Shown here: positions 6,497 to 11,427 of the stretch, piece by piece
How the letters are laid out: each line of letters starts with the position of its first letter
How positions within the stretch are numbered: position 1 is the first letter of the stretch
Origin: Streptosporangiaceae bacterium
Lineage (GTDB): Bacteria > Actinomycetota > Actinomycetes > Streptosporangiales > Streptosporangiaceae
Length of the DNA stretch: 13,352 nucleotides
NCBI GenBank assembly: GCA_030039095.1
Contig: JASHQP010000694.1
Coordinates: 1-13,352, forward strand
Direction: 5' to 3'
Made by a program: the position numbers and the translations under genes
The notes under the pieces: generated by a model
The model's input: only the letters and a program-made list of their open reading frames with translations
What the model was told of the DNA's origin: nothing
Databases searched by the model: none

Positions 6497-7078
6497 GTGC
6501 TCGTGGTGTTGCTGATCGTGGCCGTCGCCATCCTCTGCGGCGTCGTTGTCGTCGCGATGGGTCGCGGCGGTGAGCTGGCGCGGCCGGCCGCGGACGCCCG
6601 GCCGCTCGACGGGGAGATCGTGACCGCCGCCGACGTGGCGCTGCTGCGCCCGCCCGCCGCGCTGTGGGGCTATGACATGCGCGCGACCGACGAGGCGCTG
6701 AACATGGTCGCGCGCACGGTGACCGAGCGGGATGTGGAGATCGCCATTTTGCGGCGCCAGATCGCCGAACTGGAAGCCGCCGCGAGCGAACCGCACCCGG
6801 ACTTCCAGCCCAGGGTGCGACCCCCTGCCAAGCCGCAGGCACCTGCCAGGCCGCAGGCACCTGCGAGGCCGCCGGTCAAGGGGGCTTCCGGCCCGCTGCC
6901 CTCGCCGTTCTCCCACGGCATCGGGGGGACACGGCCGCCGGCGGAAGCACAGCAGTGGTCGGCGTGGCAGCGGCCGGGCGCGTCGCCGTCACCCCCGGTC
7001 TCGTCGCCGTCACCCCCGGCACCGGCGCCGTCGCCGGAGTCCGACGAGCAGAGTGAGAGGGAGAGGGGGACCGGTTGA
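6497..7078 (+). CDS. Membrane-anchored DivIVA-domain-like protein with proline-rich tail
   Basis: A 193-aa protein with an N-terminal transmembrane segment starting at residue 1 (MLVVLLIVAVAILCGVVVVA). It has a short DivIVA-like motif (VTAADVALLRPPAALWGYDM, 42-61, cf. the RGYRM motif of actinobacterial DivIVA proteins), a probable coiled coil (about 63-95, ERDVEIAILRRQIAELE), and a disordered Pro/Ala/Ser-rich tail from about 102. Such proteins precede tag in actinobacteria (Rv1209 in M. tuberculosis), but their role is uncharacterised; polar or membrane organisation is an inference from the domain. The GTG at 6497 was chosen because the hydrophobic segment begins there. No Shine-Dalgarno is visible, and CACGAT lies exactly 12 to 7 nt before it, so the message may be leaderless. 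The stop overlaps the TTG start of the glycosylase gene. The tail contains two families of in-frame tandem repeats. Confidence 0.82.
   Translation: MLVVLLIVAVAILCGVVVVAMGRGGELARPAADARPLDGEIVTAADVALLRPPAALWGYDMRATDEALNMVARTVTERDVEIAILRRQIAELEAAASEPHPDFQPRVRPPAKPQAPARPQAPARPPVKGASGPLPSPFSHGIGGTRPPAEAQQWSAWQRPGASPSPPVSSPSPPAPAPSPESDEQSERERGTG
6825..6878. repeat. Three 18-bp tandem repeats in the DivIVA-like gene
   Basis: Imperfect copies at 6825, 6843 and 6861 (consensus CTGCCAGGCCGCAGGCAC) encode the PAKPQA / PARPQA / PARPPV stretch of the proline-rich tail. The third copy has diverged most. Confidence 0.85.
6981..7019. repeat. 21-bp-period direct repeat in the DivIVA-like gene
   Basis: CGTCGCCGTCACCCCCGG occurs at 6981-6998 and again at 7002-7019 without mismatch, encoding two SPSPP blocks of the Pro/Ser tail. 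Confidence 0.85.
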
Positions 7079-7665
7079 GCGCCGCTTCCGCCGGGGCGCA
7101 GGCAGGGCCGGACGGCCTCCTGCGGTGCCCGTGGGGCCTGGGCAGCACCGAATATCTCGCCTACCACGACGACGAGTGGGGCCGCCCGGTGCGCGACGAC
7201 AAGGGGATGTTCGAGCGGCTGTGCCTCGAAGCGTTCCAGTCCGGCCTGTCCTGGCTCACGATCCTGCGCAAGCGGGAGGGATTCCGGTCCGCGTTCGCCG
7301 GGTTCGACATCGAGGCCGTCGCGAAATTTGGCCCCGGCGACGTCGCGCGGCTGCTCGCCGATGCCGGCATCGTCAGGAACCGGGCCAAGATCGAGGCTGC
7401 CATGAACAACGCGCGGGCGGCGCTCACGCTGCCCGGCGGCCTGGCGGCGCTGGTGTGGAGCTACGCGGGCGGGCAGGAGCACGTCCCGGTCACCCTGGCC
7501 GACGTGCCGGCCTGGACGCCCGCGTCGAAGGCGCTGTCCAGGGAACTAAAGCGGCACGGCTTCACCTTCACCGGCCCGGTGACCGCGTACGCCACGCTGC
7601 AGGCCTGCGGCGTGGTCGACGATCATCTGCAGGACTGCTTCCGCCGCGGCGCCTACCCCGCTTAG
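7075..7665 (+). CDS. tag: DNA-3-methyladenine glycosylase I
   Basis: A 196-aa base-excision repair enzyme that removes 3-methyladenine from alkylated DNA. It aligns well with E. coli Tag: zinc-site residues are C18 (RCPWG), H31 (AYHDDEWG), H184 and C188 (DDHLQDC). E52 (CLE) corresponds to E. coli E38, which recognises the flipped base, and W60 (SGLSW) to W46. PASKALSRELKRHGFTF and LQACGVVDDH are further conserved blocks. The start is TTG at 7075, overlapping the upstream TGA and preceded by the purine-rich GAGAGGGGGA (7061-7070), which implies translational coupling to the DivIVA-like gene. In mycobacteria the next gene would be the DUF3117 gene, which here lies about 4.8 kb further on. Confidence 0.95.
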   Translation: MSAASAGAQAGPDGLLRCPWGLGSTEYLAYHDDEWGRPVRDDKGMFERLCLEAFQSGLSWLTILRKREGFRSAFAGFDIEAVAKFGPGDVARLLADAGIVRNRAKIEAAMNNARAALTLPGGLAALVWSYAGGQEHVPVTLADVPAWTPASKALSRELKRHGFTFTGPVTAYATLQACGVVDDHLQDCFRRGAYPA

Positions 7666-7673
7666 CATCCCGC

Positions 7674-7703
7674 CGCAGGCAGCGGGGTTGCCGTCCGCCT
7701 GCG
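7674..7703 (+). terminator. Hairpin after tag
   Basis: CGCAGGC (7674-7680) pairs with GCCTGCG (7697-7703) over a 16-nt loop that can add a few inner GC pairs. It begins 9 nt after the tag stop and has no T-run. Plausible factor-assisted terminator separating tag from the accessory block. Confidence 0.45.
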
Positions 7704-7749
7704 CAGCCCAGATCGTGCCACACTGGTCATGAGGGGGGCGGAGGCAAGC

Positions 7750-8574
7750 ATGACCGCGTTCCCCGACGTTCCCCCAGGGGTCGACCCGACCAGGCCAAGC
7801 CCGGTCCGCATCTCCGACTACTTCCTGGGCGGCACGCACAACTTCCCGGCCGACCGGGAAGCGGCGGAGCGGCTGAGGGCCACCGTGCCCGATGTGCTGG
7901 ATGCGATGCTGGCCAACCGCGGGTTCCACGGCCGGGCGGCGGTCTGGATCGCGGGCCAGGGCGTCCGGCAGTTCATCGACATCGGCGCGGGCCTGCCCAC
8001 GCGGAACAACACCCACGAGGCGGTGCACAAGGTCGCCCCCGATGCCCGCGTGGTGTACGTCGACCATGACCCGATGGTCGCCGCGTACAGCGGCCCGCTG
8101 CGCGCGGCAGGCGGGACGACGATGCTGATCACGGCCGACTGGCGAAACCCAGGCGCCGTGCTCGGCGATCTCGGGCTGCGGCGGCTCATAGATCTCGCTC
8201 GTCCGGCAGGCGTGCTGATGACCACGTTGCTCAGCTTGGTTCCCGATGAGGATGATCCGTGGGCTCTGGTGGCTCGCTACATGGAAGCCGTGGCTCCCGG
8301 AAGCTATCTGGCGCTGTCGCACGGCACTTACGACAGGATGCCGCCGGGCATGGTCCAGGCGGGCCGGGAGGCGCTGGCGAACATGGCCGAGAAGGTCCAC
8401 CTGCGCTCGAAGGCCGAGGTCGAGCGCTTCTTCGACGGCCTCGACCTGGTGCCGCCCTACGCCGGGGCCGGCCCGGCGATCACATATGCGGGCCTTTGGG
8501 GCGCCGAGGACGTTGAGGCCGCCGATACTGAAGGGTCGCGTGGCATCTACTGTGGTGTCGCCCGCCGCCCGTGA
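7750..8574 (+). CDS. SAM-dependent methyltransferase, DUF574 (Methyltransf_19) family
   Basis: A 274-aa class I methyltransferase of the DUF574 family, found in many copies in actinomycetes and largely uncharacterised. The N-terminal signature VDPTRPSPVRISDYFLGG (11-28), then THNFPADREAAE, is diagnostic. SAM-binding motif I is FIDIGAGLPTRNNTHE (75-90), and the acidic end of strand 2 is VVYVDHDPMV (101-110). Later blocks are LMTTLLSLVPDEDDPW and YLALSHGTYD. An ATG 21 nt further upstream (7729) is also in frame, but ATG 7750 has GGAGG 5 nt before it and gives the usual family N-terminus. A DUF397 gene follows after 28 nt; this pairing is common in actinomycetes. The methyl acceptor is unknown. 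Confidence 0.9.
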   Translation: MTAFPDVPPGVDPTRPSPVRISDYFLGGTHNFPADREAAERLRATVPDVLDAMLANRGFHGRAAVWIAGQGVRQFIDIGAGLPTRNNTHEAVHKVAPDARVVYVDHDPMVAAYSGPLRAAGGTTMLITADWRNPGAVLGDLGLRRLIDLARPAGVLMTTLLSLVPDEDDPWALVARYMEAVAPGSYLALSHGTYDRMPPGMVQAGREALANMAEKVHLRSKAEVERFFDGLDLVPPYAGAGPAITYAGLWGAEDVEAADTEGSRGIYCGVARRP

Positions 8575-8602
8575 CCGACGGTTACCCAGTGAGGAGGGGC
8601 CT

Positions 8603-8851
8603 GTGAATGCGAAGCCGACCGTTGCGGAACTCGGCATCGATCTCGGCGCGCAGGACTGGCAGCGGTCCGGCGACGGCGACGGCGCCCTCGAGATCGCGTT
8701 CATCAGCCGTGCCCCGGGCGCCGGCGCCGAGTGGGTGCTGATGCGCGTGGCCGGCGACCCGGACGGCCGGGTGCTGGTCTACGACCGGAACGAATGGGAG
8801 TGCTTCCTGGACGGCGTGCGGGCCGGCGAGTTCGACGACGCGGTCGGCTGA
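8603..8851 (+). CDS. DUF397-family small protein (first copy)
   Basis: An 82-aa acidic protein. W19 with the following RSG, the LEIAFIS block, and especially VLVYDRNEWECFLDGVRAGEFD (58-79) match the DUF397 pattern of an N-terminal WxxSxxS plus a C-terminal W..F..G(V/A)+.GEFD. The usual CVEVA and VRDSK motifs are altered (ALEIA, LMRVAGD), so this is a divergent copy. DUF397 proteins usually partner Scr1/WhiJ-type HTH regulators and are thought to modulate their DNA binding; this copy is instead paired with the methyltransferase gene. The GTG at 8603 follows GAGGAGG with good spacing. The ATG-initiated alternative downstream would lose the conserved core. Confidence 0.82.
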   Translation: MNAKPTVAELGIDLGAQDWQRSGDGDGALEIAFISRAPGAGAEWVLMRVAGDPDGRVLVYDRNEWECFLDGVRAGEFDDAVG

Positions 8852-8900
8852 CGGCTGAATTTGTGATACCGCTTGCCGGTGACCGCCGGCCGTCGACCGC

Positions 8901-8942
8901 TCCGCCCGCGATCTTGCGAGGTCCGCCCGCGATCTTGCGAGG
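8901..8942. repeat. Perfect 21-bp tandem direct repeat
   Basis: Two identical, directly adjacent units (8901-8921 and 8922-8942), each beginning TCCGCCCGCGATC and ending TTGCGAGG. Noncoding on either strand as far as I can tell. Two helical turns apart, so it could hold a dimeric protein or be a recent slippage duplication. Confidence 0.9.
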
Positions 8943-9049
8943 CTCCCCCACACCGCCCTTTACCGGCCATTACCAGGCCTTTCTCGGATACCGGGGCGAA
9001 CCGATACGCAACCGATATCCAAAAGAGTCACATCCGATGATGCCATCGT

Positions 9050-9062
9050 TTGTGATTCACAA
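9050..9062. promoter_or_regulatory. Perfect palindrome TTGTGA-T-TCACAA, probable operator of the HTH gene
   Basis: A 13-bp perfect palindrome located 13 nt upstream of the -10 candidate at 9075. Its 11-bp core TGTGATTCACA differs at one base from the core of the palindrome upstream of the ATP-binding protein gene (TGTGTTTCACA, 10474-10484). Because the adjacent gene encodes an HTH regulator, autoregulation through this site is the simplest reading. Confidence 0.6.
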
Positions 9063-9074
9063 CTTAAGTAGGGC

Positions 9075-9080
9075 TATGCT
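9075..9080 (+). promoter_or_regulatory. -10 box candidate for the HTH gene
   Basis: TATGCT fits the actinobacterial TAnnnT consensus. The nearest -35-like hexamer, TTGTGA (9050-9055), lies 19 nt upstream and is part of the palindrome. Predicted transcription start is near 9087. The leader then carries AAGGAGG (9098-9104), 9 nt before the ATG at 9114. Confidence 0.5.
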
Positions 9081-9113
9081 GAAAGGGACGTCCTGTCAAG
9101 GAGGCAATCGCCG

Positions 9114-9965
9114 ATGAGCGACGACGCCTACGGGGCAACCGTTGCGAAACGGCGGCTATCCCGCCGTCTCACCGAGTTGCGGCGCGCCTCCGGGCACACC
9201 GCGAACCATGTGTGCGACCTCCTCGACTGGGGCCGGGGCAAGGTCGGCCGGTTCGAGGCCAACCACTGGAAACGCCCCGAGATGAGCGACATCAGGGACC
9301 TGCTCCGGGTCTACGGGGTCAATGACGAGGAGCGCGCGGAACTCGAGGCGCTCGCCATGAAGGCGCGCGTCAAGCCCTGGTGGCGGGACTACGCGGACGT
9401 CTTCGAGAACGAGTTCGCCGGGTTCGAGAACGACGCTGCTGCGATCCGGGTGTGCATGCCGCTGCTGGTGCCCGGCCTGCTGCAGACCAGGGACTACGCC
9501 GAGGCCGTGCTGCGGGTCGCCCCCAAGCCGCCGATCTGGCGCGAGCGCGCGACCGAGGCCAGAATGCGGCGCCAGCACATCCTTGACCGCATCGACGGCA
9601 CCGCGCCGAAGCTCGTCGCTGTGATCACCGAGGCATCGCTGATGTACCGGTGGGGCACCAAGGCCGAGCGGCGCGAGCAGATCGACTATCTGGTGAAGGC
9701 CGCCGAGCATCCGAACGTGGAGTTGCGCATCCAGCGCTTCGCCGACGGGCCGCACCGCGGCCTGTGGTCCATGATCGACATTTTCGATTTCGAAGACGAC
9801 GAGCCGAGTGTCGTCTTTCTGGAGTCCGACACCGCGATCCAGGAGGTGACCGCCGACGACGATGTGATGGCCTACGTCGAGGGCTTCAGTCGGTCCCGCG
9901 ATTCGGCGCTCGAGCCCGCCGACACCACCCAGTACCTCAAGTACCTAGGCGAACAACTGGAGTAA
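9114..9965 (+). CDS. Scr1/WhiJ-type HTH (XRE) regulator with DUF5753 domain
   Basis: A 283-aa DNA-binding regulator. The N-terminal Cro/CI-type HTH covers roughly 15-70: RRLTELRRASGHTANHV is helices 1-2, LLDWGRGKVGRFEANHWKRP includes the recognition helix, and DIRDLLRVYGV ends the domain. The C-terminal DUF5753 domain (about 100-275) shows the family block PLLVPGLLQTRDYAEAVL (116-133), plus TEASLMYRWGT and FLESDTA-type blocks. This architecture defines the large actinomycete family that includes WhiJ and the AbaA-locus regulator of Streptomyces, in which the regulator works with a DUF397 partner. The DUF397 gene follows after 4 nt. A strong ribosome site and a palindrome-containing promoter lie upstream. 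The DNA target is not proven, but the shared palindrome upstream of this gene and of the ATP-binding protein gene is a good candidate. Confidence 0.93.
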   Translation: MSDDAYGATVAKRRLSRRLTELRRASGHTANHVCDLLDWGRGKVGRFEANHWKRPEMSDIRDLLRVYGVNDEERAELEALAMKARVKPWWRDYADVFENEFAGFENDAAAIRVCMPLLVPGLLQTRDYAEAVLRVAPKPPIWRERATEARMRRQHILDRIDGTAPKLVAVITEASLMYRWGTKAERREQIDYLVKAAEHPNVELRIQRFADGPHRGLWSMIDIFDFEDDEPSVVFLESDTAIQEVTADDDVMAYVEGFSRSRDSALEPADTTQYLKYLGEQLE

Positions 9966-9969
9966 GAGC

Positions 9970-10176
9970 ATGTCTGACCTGTCTCGAGCTGTCTGGCGGA
10001 AGGCCAGCCTCAGCGCTACCAACGGGGGCTGCGTGGAGATCGCAGCCAATCTGAGCGACGTCGTCGCCGTCAGGGACAGCAAGCGCCCGGAGGGCGGCGC
10101 CCACGTCGTTGGCCGGGCGGCATTTGCCGCATTCCTCGCGGATGCGAAGATTGGCCGGTTCGACCTTCGTCCCTGA
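9970..10176 (+). CDS. DUF397-family small protein (second copy)
   Basis: A 68-aa protein with the classical DUF397 layout: WRKASLSATNGGCVEIA (9-25), AVRDSKRPEGG (33-43) and FAAFLADAKIGRFD (52-65). In this family such proteins are encoded next to Scr1/WhiJ-type HTH regulators and are thought to bind them and change operator occupancy. GGAG at 9959-9962 overlaps the end of the HTH gene, 7 nt before the ATG, and only 4 nt separate the genes, so the two are one operon with coupled translation. The usual tryptophan of the last motif is Phe52. It is clearly distinct in sequence from the first DUF397 copy at 8603, so this is not a recent duplication. Confidence 0.9.
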   Translation: MSDLSRAVWRKASLSATNGGCVEIAANLSDVVAVRDSKRPEGGAHVVGRAAFAAFLADAKIGRFDLRP

Positions 10177-10200
10177 GGGCGCATCACGCGATCTACCGCA

Positions 10201-10243
10201 TGTGAAGAATCCCCCGGGCTCTCCTCCCGGGGGATTCTTCACA
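10201..10243. terminator. 18-bp perfect hairpin after the HTH-DUF397 unit
   Basis: The left arm TGTGAAGAATCCCCCGGG (10201-10218) and right arm CCCGGGGGATTCTTCACA (10226-10243) pair perfectly over a 7-nt loop CTCTCCT. It begins 25 nt after the DUF397 stop. The stem is unusually long and GC-rich; there is no T-run. Strong intrinsic-like terminator, structurally able to work on either strand. Confidence 0.85.
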
Positions 10244-10462
10244 CACTGAGCCTGTCTCGAGGCCCGGCAGTCCGGCCTGGTCAGGATCTAGGCTGCCGCG
10301 AATGTGACGTTACCGTTGCGATCAACTGCATGCCACCAACTGCCGTTCGTTCCATCTACCCTGAAGGCCATGGTTCCGTCACTATCGCCCCGCTAGCGCG
10401 AGGGCGGAACGTGCCATTGGCCCGGACTTTTTCCCTCGTTACCATTGCGTAGGCTTGCACCC
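10244..10462. other. Intergenic stretch without a convincing gene
   Basis: Part of the 335-bp gap between the DUF397 gene and the ATP-binding protein gene. It is less G/C-rich than its surroundings. The only open frame worth noting is a 27-codon minus-strand ORF (10371-10288, starting MAFRVDGTNG) preceded closely by an in-frame stop, with unusual codons (AGG, GTA, GGA) and no good ribosome site. It may be a gene remnant or chance. Confidence 0.4.
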
Positions 10463-10472
10463 GACTCATAAT
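10445..10472 (+). promoter_or_regulatory. Promoter candidate of the ATP-binding protein gene
   Basis: TTGCGT (10445-10450), a 16-nt spacer and CATAAT (10467-10472) form a plausible housekeeping-sigma promoter. The -10 box lies inside the left arm of the inverted repeat at 10463-10496. Predicted start is near 10479, the centre of that repeat, giving a leader of about 33 nt. Confidence 0.5.
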
Positions 10473-10496
10473 CTGTGTTTCACAGATATCTGAGTC
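10463..10496. promoter_or_regulatory. 34-bp interrupted inverted repeat overlapping -10 and start site
   Basis: Outer arms GACTCA (10463-10468) and TGAGTC (10491-10496) flank an inner perfect palindrome ATCTGTG-TTT-CACAGAT (10471-10487), giving 13 paired positions around one centre with a small asymmetric interruption. Its position over the -10 and start site is that of a repressor operator. The core TGTGTTTCACA closely matches the palindrome upstream of the HTH gene. If transcribed from upstream, it would also form an RNA hairpin just before the ribosome site. Confidence 0.65.
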
Positions 10497-10511
10497 CGAA
10501 AGGCGGAGGAG

Positions 10512-11426
10512 ATGCTACCTTCGCCCGCCGAGGGCGGGCCGGACCGCCGCGGCGGAACCGGCCACTCCACCGCAGAGCACGCCTTCATGGCGGCGCCAGT
10601 GGCGGAGGCGTTCGGTTCCTCGGGCTCCCTGGCGGAGGCCAGCGTGAGCGCCGGGGGCTGCTTCGCGCGCCCCCTTCCCCTCGATCCGACGTGCGCGGGC
10701 GCGGCCAGGAGTTGCTTCCGCGAGGCGGTTGCCGGCATCGGGCTGCCGGGCGATCTCGTCCACGACGGGGTCACGATGGCCAGTGAGCTGGCCGCGAACA
10801 CGCTCCACGCCCAGGGGAACGTGGAGTTCAGCGGGTCCAGCCAGCGGCCGGTGAGCGGGTTCCCCGAATTCTGGCTCTACCTGCGCGGCGGAGGCTCCCG
10901 CTGCGAGCTGGTGTGCAAGGTCTTCGACTCCCAGCCTGGCTGGAAGACGGGCAGCCTGCCGGATGTGAAGATCCGGTCGAAGGAGGGCGTCAACGGCCGC
11001 GGGCTTCAGGTCGTGGACGGGCTGTCGGCCGGTGAGTGGGGCGCTCACCTCACCCGGGGACGGCTCGGCAGCTGGAAGGTCTCCGGCAAGGCCGTGTGGT
11101 TCGCGCTGCGGGTGCCGCCGGGCTGCGACGCGGCGCGGTTCGGCCGGACCGAGTTCAGCCCCTGGCAGGCGGTCAACGAGCTCGAGGCGATGCTGGCAGG
11201 CCGTGGCCTCGGCGGGCGCCTGGTCCGGGCGGACGAGCCGGGTGCTTCCATGTCGGTGCTGTCCGTCAGCCGCGATCTGACCGTCTGGTGCCATTCCGGC
11301 ACCGCCTCGTGGCGGGCGGCCGACGGGAGCTATCAGCGGATGCCGCTGAGCGACCTCGTCGACGTGGAAGAGCACATCGTGTGGGCTCACGAGGAGCTGC
11401 GGGCCGCGGCGAGCGCGGAGGGCTGA
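10512..11426 (+). CDS. GHKL-type ATP-binding protein (anti-sigma/RsbW-like kinase fold) of a WhiJ/AbaA-like locus
   Basis: A 304-aa protein whose middle part has a HATPase_c_2 fold. The N-box-like MASELAANTLHA (89-100) places E92 and N96 at the base and Mg-binding positions, VFDSQPGW (137-144) resembles the G1 box, and NGRGLQVVDGLSAGEWG (161-177) is the G2 box. Small proteins of this type are usually about 140-160 aa. This one carries about 60 extra N-terminal residues and a C-terminal extension of about 100 residues (205-304; SVLSVSRDLTVWCHSGTASW, DLVDVEEHIVWAHEELRAA) that I do not recognise. Such ATPases accompany Scr1-type HTH and DUF397 genes in Streptomyces developmental loci; anti-sigma activity is inferred, not shown. 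ATG at 10512 after GGCGGAGGAG. Its stop is 1 nt from the convergent PaaX stop. Confidence 0.82.
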   Translation: MLPSPAEGGPDRRGGTGHSTAEHAFMAAPVAEAFGSSGSLAEASVSAGGCFARPLPLDPTCAGAARSCFREAVAGIGLPGDLVHDGVTMASELAANTLHAQGNVEFSGSSQRPVSGFPEFWLYLRGGGSRCELVCKVFDSQPGWKTGSLPDVKIRSKEGVNGRGLQVVDGLSAGEWGAHLTRGRLGSWKVSGKAVWFALRVPPGCDAARFGRTEFSPWQAVNELEAMLAGRGLGGRLVRADEPGASMSVLSVSRDLTVWCHSGTASWRAADGSYQRMPLSDLVDVEEHIVWAHEELRAAASAEG

Positions 11427-11427
11427 G

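Larger units (their letters stand above)
8860..9062. promoter_or_regulatory. Repeat-rich intergenic region upstream of the HTH regulator gene
   Basis: The 262 bp between 8851 and 9114 hold no convincing gene but several ordered motifs. TTTGTGAT occurs at 8860-8867 and again at 9049-9056, where it forms half of a palindrome. A perfect 21-bp direct repeat spans 8901-8942. AACCGATA is repeated at 8999-9006 and 9010-9017, about one helical turn apart. The DNA becomes visibly more A/T-rich toward the HTH gene, as expected for a regulated promoter. Confidence 0.5.

Noticed and set aside
6732..8069. Plus-strand 445-codon ORF across the DivIVA-like, tag and methyltransferase genes
   Set aside because: An Arg/Gly/Pro-rich shadow frame that overlaps three well-supported genes and carries no recognisable motifs.
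7546..8703. Minus-strand 385-codon ORF opposite the methyltransferase gene
   Set aside because: Antisense shadow of a gene with clear SAM-binding motifs; composition typical of the reverse frame of high-GC coding DNA.
8901..8942. CRISPR array
   Set aside because: Only two directly adjacent copies with no spacers and no cas genes in the window.
9050..9062. CRP/FNR-type site (TGTGA-N6-TCACA)
   Set aside because: The half-sites resemble CRP, but the spacing is N1 between TTGTGA and TCACAA rather than N6, so a CRP-family call is not supported.
8731..9117. Plus-strand ORF bridging the first DUF397 gene and the HTH gene start
   Set aside because: Out of frame with the DUF397 gene, no start signal, and it would cross the repeat-rich promoter region.
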